In this document: positions 1 through 5,444 of the stretch, piece by piece
Layout: each line of letters starts with the position of its first letter
How positions within the stretch are numbered: the first letter of the stretch is position 1
From: an uncultured Lachnospiraceae bacterium
GTDB lineage: Bacteria; Bacillota_A; Clostridia; Lachnospirales; Lachnospiraceae
Assembly (NCBI GenBank): GCA_905200565.1
Contig: CAJKKX010000183.1
Location: 1-5,571 of the forward strand
Direction of reading: 5' to 3'
Length of the DNA stretch: 5,571 nucleotides
Notes under the pieces: model-generated
Databases searched by the model: none
The model's input: the letters and a program-made list of their open reading frames with translations, nothing else
Told to the model about the DNA's origin: nothing
Translations under genes and position numbers: made by a program

Positions 1-699
1 GATGTCCATGGTGGCGATGACCAGACGCAGCTGTCCGAAGATAATATCCTTGGCCAGCTCCTGGATCTCCTGGAGCTTCAGAGAAACATCCGCTACCATA
101 AGCTGCCAGGCTTTTTTCCCTTCCCGCTGAAATTTTATGACATCCAGAAAATTTTCAGCCTCACCTTTGAGGACGGAAAAAGCCGCCGCACGCTGGAGCA
201 CGCCGTGGATATGCTGCATATTAAGAAAAACGTTCCCTTCCACGAAGCGCTCTCCGACGCCTACTACACCGCAGCCGTAATGCGCTTTCTGCCGGAGGAT
301 ACGCTGCTCTCCTATTATTCGATCGACTATTTCCGGATCCCCCAGCGGCGCAATGAAGAAATTTATGAGACATTCGAAAATTATTCAAAGTATGTCTCTA
401 AAAAATTTCCGTCGCGGACTGCCGTCATGAAGGATCGCGTCGTCCGCTCCACCACCTGCTATGTCTGCGGCAAAAAAGCGGTGAAAAAAATCCCCTGGTT
501 TACCGGCGGGAGCAAAAACTACCGCTGCCTCTCCTACTGCGAGGAGCACGGCTGGTTAAAGGGAAAAATCCGCATAAAAAAAACAGAGGACGACAAAAGT
601 TATTTCTGTGTAAAAACACTCAAGCTCATCAGCGAAGAGCGCGCTCAGGAAATTATCACGCGCTATAAAGAGCGCACGGAAAAAAAGAGGGACTTATAA
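1..699 (+). CDS. DEDDh-type 3'-5' exonuclease with C-terminal Cys/His cluster (5' truncated)
   Basis: The reading frame is open from base 1 to the TAA at 697-699 (232 residues visible), so the start and the first exonuclease motif (DxE) lie outside the window; a GTG at 205 is internal and not needed as a start. The visible part has GGDDQTQL (residues 4-11), which fits the Exo II region, and later H81-EALS-D86, which matches the Hx4D Exo III motif of DEDDh exonucleases (DnaQ/KapD/ERI-1-like fold). Such enzymes remove nucleotides from 3' ends of DNA or RNA using two metal ions. After the exonuclease domain comes a region of about 145 residues with C153-x2-C156 and C176-x3-C180-x2-H183, a likely zinc-binding cluster, and a Lys-rich end, which suggests nucleic-acid contact. 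The gene ends at a hairpin terminator (724-746) and converges on the recombinase gene. The exonuclease call is fairly safe; the substrate and the role of the zinc cluster are inference. Confidence 0.7.
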   Translation, partial: DVHGGDDQTQLSEDNILGQLLDLLELQRNIRYHKLPGFFPFPLKFYDIQKIFSLTFEDGKSRRTLEHAVDMLHIKKNVPFHEALSDAYYTAAVMRFLPEDTLLSYYSIDYFRIPQRRNEEIYETFENYSKYVSKKFPSRTAVMKDRVVRSTTCYVCGKKAVKKIPWFTGGSKNYRCLSYCEEHGWLKGKIRIKKTEDDKSYFCVKTLKLISEERAQEIITRYKERTEKKRDL

Positions 700-723
700 A
701 ATCCCCCGGCAAACCTTTTACTA

Positions 724-746
724 AAAAACGTCCACCGGACGTTTTT
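724..746 (+). terminator. Bidirectional intrinsic terminator after the exonuclease gene
   Basis: A perfect 10-bp inverted repeat (arms 724-733 and 737-746, loop ACC) reads AAAAACGTCC...GGACGTTTTT. The GC-rich core plus the T-run on the 3' side, 25 bp after the stop codon, makes an intrinsic terminator for the plus strand. The A-run on the 5' side gives the same shape on the minus strand, so it can also back up termination of the converging recombinase transcript. Confidence 0.8.
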
Positions 747-767
747 GCCGTATGCATGGCAACTTAC

Positions 768-824
768 AAAAACAGCCCCGCGCTGCCGCGTCCTCTCAGA
801 CGCGCAAACCGTGAGGCTGTTTTT
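768..824 (-). terminator. Terminator downstream of the recombinase gene, with nested hairpin
   Basis: The outer arms AAAAACAGCC (768-777) and GGCTGTTTTT (815-824) are perfectly complementary over 10 bp. They enclose a second perfect 6-bp hairpin, CGCGTC (787-792) with GACGCG (799-804). It begins 9 bp beyond the stop codon of the minus-strand recombinase gene, and read on the minus strand it ends in a U-run, so it is the natural end of the carboxypeptidase-recombinase transcript. The symmetry means it could also stop plus-strand readthrough. Confidence 0.7.
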
Positions 825-833
825 ACTCCCTTT

Positions 834-1571
834 TTATTTTGTGCTCTTGAAATTGTCAACAAGCTGTTCTACCTCTGTGAGCAGGCAGTCAAGCTTTCCA
901 TAGAAAGCATCGTTGTTTGTCGGATTGTCCAGCTCTGCCTCCAGACCCTTAAACAGATCCACGATCGCTTTCATACGTTTCTTTCCGTTTCCGTCTTTGT
1001 AGAGCATGTAACGGCTTCTCTCATTTTCCTCCGGCGTCATCTTTTTGAGAACGACCTCTACGTTCGGCTTCTCACCGATGTAACGGTAAGTGATGGACGG
1101 CGACGCATGGTTGAGCAGGTTCTGCAGATAGTAAATATCGTTTGTGCTCTTGTAATATCTCCATGCGAAGGTCTTGCGCATGGTCTGCGCGCCGATGGAA
1201 TTCAGTCCCATTTCCTTGCCGACGCTCTTAAATACGCGGTACGCCTGTTCTCGGGAAAGCGGTGCGGAGGAGCTTGCATGACCCTGGATCAAATACGCGT
1301 CCGGATCCTTTCCTTCTGTATAATTATTGATGATTTCCTTTAAATCCTTCGGGATGGTGAAGGTACGTTTGATATTCTTCGTCCCGATGGATGCCTCAAT
1401 CTTATCCTTGCCGCGAATATCTTTATTTTTAAATTTCAGAATCTCCTGGAGCTGCATTCCGGTTCCTACGCCGATTTCAAACAAAATGTAATATTTGTCA
1501 TCCACCTCTCGCAATGCCTCTTTAAATTTCTTCAGTGTCTCCTCGTCTTTGATCGGTGATACCCAATTCAT
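834..1571 (-). CDS. Tyrosine recombinase/integrase-like protein, catalytic domain only, partly degenerate active site
   Basis: This 245-residue protein has the fold signature of the phage integrase (tyrosine recombinase) catalytic domain but starts almost directly in it, lacking the usual N-terminal SAM-like core-binding domain. TGMQLQEIL (37-45) aligns with the TGLRxxEL box, with Q40 where the first catalytic Arg belongs. The beta-hairpin Lys is plausible at K65 in SIGTKNIKRT. The HxxR box is A128-Q129-T-M-R132, so Arg is kept but His is Gln. LLNHASPSITYRYIG keeps H155 and the nucleophile Y164 at the normal spacing. Residues from about 170 to 245 form an extra, charged, mostly helical tail. 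The start is well supported by GGGAGG 7 nt upstream of the ATG. It lies 47 bp behind the carboxypeptidase gene on the same strand and probably shares its transcript. It may be a domesticated or DNA-binding-only derivative; loss of strand-cleaving activity is inferred, not shown. No attachment sites or partner phage genes are visible. Confidence 0.8.
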   Translation of the reverse strand: MNWVSPIKDEETLKKFKEALREVDDKYYILFEIGVGTGMQLQEILKFKNKDIRGKDKIEASIGTKNIKRTFTIPKDLKEIINNYTEGKDPDAYLIQGHASSSAPLSREQAYRVFKSVGKEMGLNSIGAQTMRKTFAWRYYKSTNDIYYLQNLLNHASPSITYRYIGEKPNVEVVLKKMTPEENERSRYMLYKDGNGKKRMKAIVDLFKGLEAELDNPTNNDAFYGKLDCLLTEVEQLVDNFKSTK

Positions 1572-1618
1572 TGTTTTTCCTCCCTTTTTAATTATTTAAG
1601 CTTTTATGCTTGGTTTAA
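1572..1618 (-). other. 47-bp spacer between carboxypeptidase and recombinase genes
   Basis: The spacer holds the recombinase ribosome binding site (GGGAGG, 1579-1584) and AT-rich sequence. The only inverted repeat seen is a weak 4-bp AAGC/GCTT without a proper U-tract, so no convincing terminator separates the two genes. No clear -35/-10 pair fits within it either. Co-transcription from the promoter at 3461-3489 is the simplest reading. Confidence 0.5.
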
Positions 1619-3421
1619 CTAATCCAACGGTTCATCGTCATCCTCCAGCGGAACCTCGATATACTCATCCTCCGGTTCGTCATCAAAATTCTTCTGTGAC
1701 TTCTGACCGGAAGCTTCCTGCGGGGGCTCTTCCTGTTTTTCGCCGTCGCTCTCCTCATCGAAATAAAAATCCGGGCTATTTTCCATTTCCTCCAGCTCTT
1801 TTTCCTGCTGACGGCGCTTCTCTTTTTCTTCTGCAAGTTCCTGCCGAAGCTGCTCTGCGCGAAGCTCCGCCTCCACCTGGGCTGCAGATTTGCGCTCAAT
1901 CTCTTCTTCCAGCATTCGGCGGATCTTCATATCTTCTTCGCGCAGCTCCATAATTTTCATATATTTCCGCTTGCGGTTTACGGCAACCAGAAGAAGCGGT
2001 ACAAAAATCAGCAGAAGAACTGCCCCGATGATCGCAGCGATCACCGTATTTTCTTCAATAAACGCATCCATTTTTCCGTAGAGCGTCAGCGCTCCGCCTG
2101 CGATCGTTCCCAGAACGCCGCCGACCGTACCGGCCACTCCACCGGATTCCTTAACAGCTTCCGTCTCGGTGACTGCTTCTGTTAAAACCTCGGTAGGCGC
2201 TTCTGTCTCCCATTGCCCGGTGTACGTGAACGGAACACTTCCGAGAACCTGTCCTTCATACGAATAAGACAGGGTATGCGTGCCAAAATCCATGGTCTTT
2301 TTCAATGCGGAAGCCTCCACGCCCGCCGGAAGCGTGACCTTCGTCTCCGCTGCCATCTCAAACGGCGCTTCGGAAAAGTCCGCACTCTTAATTCTCTCCT
2401 GCTCATCGGCGTCCTCAATGCCGGTAATCTCCAGCCCTGCGCCGCCCGTATTCGCGATCTGCTCATCATGGAAATTGGCAAATCCATAATCGAGCAGCAC
2501 CTTCGTATCATCATATGAGACATATTGTCCGGGGCAACGCAGCACCACGCTGATGATCGTCATCCCATCGCGCTCCGCCGCTGTGACCAGAGTATTCCAG
2601 GCTTCGTCGGTATAGCCATTCTTTCCGCCGATACAGCCGTCGTACAGCATTCCTTCCTCGGAAATCATTTTGTGATGATTGATAAAGTACCGGACCTCAT
2701 CTACCAGATTTGTCTCCGGGTAATTGTATTCGACGGTTCCTATGATTTCGCGGAACTTCTCGTTCTTCAGCGCCGCCTGCATGATCAGTGCCATGTCCTT
2801 CGCACACGTATAATGATTCTCGTCGTGAAGTCCGTGCACATTTACAAAATGTGTATGGGTGCAGCCAAGCTCCGCCGCCCTATCATTCATCATGCCGACA
2901 TAGGTTTCGATATCTCCGCCGATATGCTCCGCAACAGCATTGGAAATCTCGTTCGCCGAAGCGAGCAGGATCCCGTACAGACACTGCTCCAGCGTCAGCT
3001 CCTCACCGGCAGTCAGCCCGAGATGAGAGCTTCCGTATTCGATGCTGTAAACCGCATTCTCAGAAAATTTAACAACATCACTTAAATTTCCCTTCTCCAA
3101 CGCAATAAGTGCCGTCATGATTTTGGTGATACTCGCCGGATACTCCTGCTTCTCAATACTCTTCGCATAGAGAATCGCTCCGGTATCGGCGTCCATCAAA
3201 ATAGCCGTCTCTGCATTTACCGCATCTCCCTGCGGCCAGTTCGGGATATTGTTTGACTGGATTTCTTCATAATAAGCCGCCAGATGCTCCGTTTCTGCTT
3301 CCGTTTCCTCCGCATATTCCTCCCCTGCGGAATCCTCTGCGAAGCCGTGTAGCGGAAACATACTGAAAATCAGCAGAAAAGACAAAAGCAACGGCAGAAA
3401 ATTTTTCCCCTTTTTCATCAT
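1619..3421 (-). CDS. D-alanyl-D-alanine carboxypeptidase (DacF/PBP5-type) with C-terminal TM anchor and cytoplasmic coiled coil
   Basis: This 600-residue serine peptidase (S11 family) removes the terminal D-Ala of peptidoglycan stem peptides outside the cell, limiting cross-linking. Residues 1-28 are a signal peptide (MMKKGKN, hydrophobic core, likely cut after GFA). The catalytic domain has S97-I-T-K100 (SxxK, acylating Ser) and S155-A-N157 (SxN). The third motif reads K267-N-G269 where KTG is normal. A beta-rich second domain runs to about residue 400, followed by a Thr/Glu-rich linker (405-425), a Gly-rich stretch (427-443), a strong membrane helix (about 458-481) with NRKRK after it, a charged Glu/Arg/Lys coiled coil (about 485-548) and a very acidic tail to 600. 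The positive-inside rule puts the coiled coil in the cytoplasm, which is unlike PBP5's amphipathic-helix anchor. Two adjacent ATGs exist. GGGAG is 4 nt from the first (3421) and 7 nt from the second (3418), so the second is probably used. It is the first gene of a likely two-gene unit with the recombinase. Confidence 0.93.
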   Translation of the reverse strand: MMKKGKNFLPLLLSFLLIFSMFPLHGFAEDSAGEEYAEETEAETEHLAAYYEEIQSNNIPNWPQGDAVNAETAILMDADTGAILYAKSIEKQEYPASITKIMTALIALEKGNLSDVVKFSENAVYSIEYGSSHLGLTAGEELTLEQCLYGILLASANEISNAVAEHIGGDIETYVGMMNDRAAELGCTHTHFVNVHGLHDENHYTCAKDMALIMQAALKNEKFREIIGTVEYNYPETNLVDEVRYFINHHKMISEEGMLYDGCIGGKNGYTDEAWNTLVTAAERDGMTIISVVLRCPGQYVSYDDTKVLLDYGFANFHDEQIANTGGAGLEITGIEDADEQERIKSADFSEAPFEMAAETKVTLPAGVEASALKKTMDFGTHTLSYSYEGQVLGSVPFTYTGQWETEAPTEVLTEAVTETEAVKESGGVAGTVGGVLGTIAGGALTLYGKMDAFIEENTVIAAIIGAVLLLIFVPLLLVAVNRKRKYMKIMELREEDMKIRRMLEEEIERKSAAQVEAELRAEQLRQELAEEKEKRRQQEKELEEMENSPDFYFDEESDGEKQEEPPQEASGQKSQKNFDDEPEDEYIEVPLEDDDEPLD

Positions 3422-3460
3422 TTATCTCCCAGATTCGCATTTTCAAAAATTACATCACAT

Positions 3461-3489
3461 ATTATAACAAATCCTTCCCCATTTTACAA
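3461..3489 (-). promoter_or_regulatory. Sigma-A-type promoter of the carboxypeptidase gene
   Basis: On the minus strand, TTGTAA (3489-3484) is separated by exactly 17 nt from a perfect TATAAT (3466-3461), about 40 bp before the start codons. Upstream of the -35, bases 3492-3520 are almost pure A/T on this strand and resemble an UP element. This is the best match to a housekeeping promoter in the window. Confidence 0.8.
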
Positions 3490-3548
3490 GAAGAAATTTA
3501 TATTTCTCAAAAATTTTTTCGTGACTTCCGGCGTAATTCCCGAAGCGG

Positions 3549-3577
3549 TTGCGGTTTTTTACGGTTTGTGCTATATT
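3549..3577 (+). promoter_or_regulatory. Putative extended -10 promoter for the hydrolase/ATP-grasp operon
   Basis: TTGCGG (3549-3554), a 17-nt spacer and TATATT (3572-3577) are seen, with TG one base before the -10 (TGC-TATATT), the extended -10 feature that compensates for a weak -35. It faces away from the carboxypeptidase promoter. It lies upstream of the stem-loops and the inverted-repeat element, so these would be transcribed as an untranslated leader. Confidence 0.55.
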
Positions 3578-3603
3578 TACTCATAAGAAACAATTCTACC
3601 TGT

Positions 3604-3636
3604 GCGGTTGAAGCATCTAAAGCTGTTTCAACCCGC
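3604..3636 (+). other. Leader stem-loop 1
   Basis: GC plus GGTTGAA (3604-3612) pair with TTCAACC plus GC (3627-3633 and 3635-3636), giving a 9-bp stem with a single bulged C at 3634; an inner GC/GC pair (3613-3614 with 3622-3623) may extend it. It lies about 27 nt after the predicted -10 box, in the transcribed leader. No known riboswitch consensus was recognised. Confidence 0.5.
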
Positions 3637-3638
3637 CG

Positions 3639-3663
3639 GCAGCGGGGTGCAGCATCCCGCTGC
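3639..3663 (+). other. Leader stem-loop 2 (GC-rich, possible weak attenuator)
   Basis: GCAGCGGG (3639-3646) is perfectly complementary to CCCGCTGC (3656-3663) around a 9-nt loop. A run of five T (3674-3678) follows, but 10 nt after the stem, so it is not a classical intrinsic terminator. It could slow polymerase or protect the leader. The T-run is part of the direct repeat flanking the next element. Confidence 0.5.
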
Positions 3664-3670
3664 TAAAAGG

Positions 3671-3678
3671 CACTTTTT
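3671..3678. repeat. Left 8-bp direct repeat (putative target-site duplication)
   Basis: CACTTTTT immediately precedes the left terminal inverted repeat. The identical 8 bases occur directly after the right terminal inverted repeat (3836-3843). This is the arrangement left by a transposition event with an 8-bp staggered cut. Confidence 0.6.
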
Positions 3679-3835
3679 GTTACTGTTCAGGTCAGGACTT
3701 TGCATCCGCTGCGACGCGCAGCTAGTCCTGTGGGCAAAGTCCGTAAGAAAGTAATACAGGTGTGAGCAGATCCCATTCGCAGAGCGAATTTTAAATGGAT
3801 TTGCGAATATTACTGTGAACGACGTGAACAGTAAC
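3679..3835. mobile_element. 157-bp MITE-like element with 11-bp perfect terminal inverted repeats
   Basis: The segment starts with GTTACTGTTCA (3679-3689) and ends with its exact reverse complement TGAACAGTAAC (3825-3835), and it is bracketed by identical 8-bp direct repeats CACTTTTT. It is far too short to encode a transposase, so if mobile it is non-autonomous. Inside are further perfect inverted repeats: GGACTTTGC (3695-3703) with GCAAAGTCC (3734-3742), GCTGCG (3708-3713) with CGCAGC (3717-3722), and ATTCGC (3775-3780) with GCGAAT (3784-3789). An 8-bp duplication is typical of several families (for example IS6, IS66, IS256, IS1595), but no family can be assigned from these ends. It separates the predicted promoter from the operon's RBS. 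An alternative is a non-mobile structured RNA leader whose flanks match by chance or by local duplication. Confidence 0.6.
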
Positions 3836-3843
3836 CACTTTTT
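3836..3843. repeat. Right 8-bp direct repeat (putative target-site duplication)
   Basis: CACTTTTT, identical to 3671-3678, directly abuts the right terminal inverted repeat. It ends three bases before the ribosome binding site of the downstream gene. Confidence 0.6.
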
Positions 3844-3846
3844 AAC

Positions 3847-3853
3847 AGGGAGG
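3847..3853 (+). promoter_or_regulatory. Ribosome binding site of the first hydrolase gene
   Basis: AGGGAGG lies 7 nt before the ATG at 3861 and fixes that start. It lies only 11 bp beyond the right end of the inverted-repeat element, so folding of the element's right arm could affect its accessibility. Confidence 0.8.
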
Positions 3854-3860
3854 TCAGACT

Positions 3861-4649
3861 ATGATAGAAAAATGGAAAGTAACCGTTCCGATACTTACCG
3901 GAAATGAAGAGAGAAACGCTTATATTTACCTGCCGGAATCCTACTACAACGGCAATGAGGACACACGTTATCCGGTCTTATATATGTTCGACGGACACAA
4001 TGTCTTCTTTGATTCCGACGCCACCTATGGGAAATGCTGGGGCATGAAGGAATACATGGAATCCACCGGCACCCAGATGATCATTGCCGCCGTGGAATGC
4101 AACCACAGCCCGGATCACGGGCGTCTGAAGGAATATTCGCCCTACAATTTTACCGAACCGAGCTTTGGAAAAATCACCGGATACGGCGACCAGACCATGG
4201 AATGGATGATACATACCTTTAAACAGGAGATCGACCACCGGTTCCGCACGCTGCCGGACCGCGACCACACCTATATCGCAGGAAGCTCCATGGGCGGGCT
4301 GATGAGCCTTTATGCCGTCATGGAATATAATCAGACGTTCTCGCGCGCAGCGGCGCTCTCGCCGTCCATCTGGGTAGCGCCGGGCAAGCTGGAAAAGCTC
4401 ATCCGCGAAGCGCAGCTTCTGCCGGATACGATCGTCTACATGGATTACGGAGAGCATGAGATGAAAATGCGCCCCGGCATGGAGCGTCACTTTAAAAACA
4501 TTGCCGCGCGCCTGCTCGAACGTTCCGTATTGCTTGTAAGCCGTATCGTTCCGGGCGGAACTCATTGTGAGGCATGCTGGGAAAAGCAGATTCCGTTCTT
4601 TATGAACACCATCACATATCCTGAAACCAGCAGGGAAGGACAGGAATAA
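3861..4649 (+). CDS. Esterase-D-type alpha/beta hydrolase (COG2819/PF00756-like)
   Basis: This 262-residue cytoplasmic protein (no signal peptide) has the layout of the esterase D / ferric-enterobactin-esterase-like family: YLPESYYNG, then RYPVLYMFDGHNVFF (residues 36-50, strand plus oxyanion region), then the nucleophile elbow G141-S-S143-M-G-G with S143 as the catalytic serine. D195 (YMDYGEHE) and H235 (GGTHCEACW) are well placed to finish the catalytic triad. The family hydrolyses esters or thioesters of small molecules; its substrate here is unknown. It is the first gene of an operon: the next gene's ATG begins on the base after this stop, so the two are translationally linked. The start is set by AGGGAGG 7 nt upstream. 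The length is normal for the family and no defect is seen. Confidence 0.88.
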   Translation: MIEKWKVTVPILTGNEERNAYIYLPESYYNGNEDTRYPVLYMFDGHNVFFDSDATYGKCWGMKEYMESTGTQMIIAAVECNHSPDHGRLKEYSPYNFTEPSFGKITGYGDQTMEWMIHTFKQEIDHRFRTLPDRDHTYIAGSSMGGLMSLYAVMEYNQTFSRAAALSPSIWVAPGKLEKLIREAQLLPDTIVYMDYGEHEMKMRPGMERHFKNIAARLLERSVLLVSRIVPGGTHCEACWEKQIPFFMNTITYPETSREGQE

Positions 4650-5429
4650 ATGGAGATCCAATATTACAAACAGTACAGTCACAAATTAAACCGTGACATG
4701 GAGTGGAAGGTCTATGGTCACGCCGGACGCCCTGTCCTCTTTATTCCCTGTCAGGACGGACGCTTTTTCGACTTCGAAAACTTTAAAATGATCGATGTCT
4801 GGGCGCCGTTTATCGACGCAGGCAAGGTGATGGTCTTTTCCATCGACACCGTTGACGGGGAGACCTGGTCCAACAGCCAGGGCGATCCCCGCTGGCGCAT
4901 CTGCCGTTATGAGCAGTGGATTGCCTATATCACCGACGAAATGGTTCCATTCATGCGCAATATGGTAAATGAGCGCAATGGCTGGAGGGGCTATCCCGAC
5001 GTCATTGTCTTTGGCTGCAGCCTTGGCGCCACCCACGCGGCGAATCTCTATTTCCGCCGCCCCGATCTGTTCGACGGACTGCTTGCGCTGAGCGGCATTT
5101 ACACCGCCGCATACGGCTTCGGTTCCTATATGGATGATCTGGTCTACAATAATTCACCGGTTCACTACCTGGCAAACATGCCGGCGGATCACCCGTACAT
5201 TACGTTGTATAACAAAAAGAAAGCGATCATCTGCGTGGGGCAGGGACCGTGGGAGCTGCCGGATTCCACCCGTGAGCTGGACGGCATTCTAAAGAGCAAG
5301 GGCATCGACGCCTGGGTAGATTACTGGGGCTTCGACTGCTCCCACGACTGGTACTGGTGGTACCGTCAGGTGGAATATTTTGTTCCATATCTGCTTGAAA
5401 GTTCCGGCGGCGCCGTAAGAGAATCATGA
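4650..5429 (+). CDS. Second alpha/beta hydrolase (predicted esterase, COG4947-like)
   Basis: This 259-residue protein without a signal peptide belongs to a different branch of the alpha/beta hydrolase fold from its upstream neighbour. RPVLFIPCQDGRFFDFE (27-43) resembles the strand and oxyanion loop. G122-C-S124-L-G-A is the nucleophile elbow with S124 as the likely catalytic serine, and H232 in CSHDWYWWYRQ is the likely catalytic histidine. The acid is uncertain, with E202 or D205 in GQGPWELPDS as candidates. The protein is unusually rich in Trp and Tyr, including the DWYWWY run, suggesting an aromatic-lined pocket. The ATG directly follows the TAA of the first hydrolase, and AGGGAAGGA (4632-4640), inside the end of that gene, is the RBS. 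The ATP-grasp gene follows after 15 bp. The substrate is unknown; the pairing suggests the two enzymes act on the same or sequential compounds. Confidence 0.83.
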   Translation: MEIQYYKQYSHKLNRDMEWKVYGHAGRPVLFIPCQDGRFFDFENFKMIDVWAPFIDAGKVMVFSIDTVDGETWSNSQGDPRWRICRYEQWIAYITDEMVPFMRNMVNERNGWRGYPDVIVFGCSLGATHAANLYFRRPDLFDGLLALSGIYTAAYGFGSYMDDLVYNNSPVHYLANMPADHPYITLYNKKKAIICVGQGPWELPDSTRELDGILKSKGIDAWVDYWGFDCSHDWYWWYRQVEYFVPYLLESSGGAVRES

Positions 5430-5436
5430 GGGAGGA
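5430..5436 (+). promoter_or_regulatory. Ribosome binding site of the ATP-grasp gene
   Basis: GGGAGGA starts on the base after the TGA of the second hydrolase and lies 8 nt before the ATG at 5445. This confirms the start of the truncated last gene and its membership of the same operon. Confidence 0.85.
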
Positions 5437-5444
5437 CACATATT

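Larger units (their letters stand above)
3422..3860. other. 439-bp divergent intergenic region
   Basis: No credible protein gene is present here. From left to right it holds the carboxypeptidase RBS and promoter (minus), an AT-rich stretch with two short inverted repeats (3492-3507 and 3525-3545), a divergent promoter (3549-3577), two stem-loops (3604-3663), a 157-bp segment with terminal inverted repeats and flanking direct repeats (3671-3843), and the RBS of the hydrolase operon (3847-3853). A promoter at 3549-3577 would give the operon a transcribed leader of roughly 275 nt. Confidence 0.75.

Noticed and set aside
205..699. GTG at 205 as the true start of the exonuclease gene
   Set aside because: The same frame is open back to base 1 and encodes the Exo II-like region, so the GTG is an internal Val codon.
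756..1343. Plus-strand open frame of 195 codons
   Set aside because: It lies antisense to the recombinase gene, has no ribosome binding site, overlaps the terminator at 768-824, and its product resembles no known family.
834..1571. Integrase marking a prophage or integrative element
   Set aside because: There is no tRNA, attachment-site repeat, excisionase or phage gene nearby, and the protein is degenerate and placed behind a housekeeping gene.
2525..3085. Plus-strand open frame of 186 codons
   Set aside because: It is antisense to the carboxypeptidase catalytic domain, has no RBS, and gives a His/Arg-rich product of no recognised family.
3639..3678. Intrinsic terminator/attenuator formed by stem-loop 2 and the T-run
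   Set aside because: The five T start 10 nt after the stem, too far for a classical terminator, and they belong to the flanking direct repeat.
3580..3860. Known riboswitch or T-box leader
   Set aside because: I looked for the T-box AGGGTGG core, cobalamin, c-di-GMP and similar consensus blocks and found none; the pairing is better explained by repeats and TIRs.
3978..4682. Minus-strand open frame of 234 codons
   Set aside because: It is antisense to the first hydrolase, which has a clear catalytic triad and RBS; the frame is a shadow of its codon bias.
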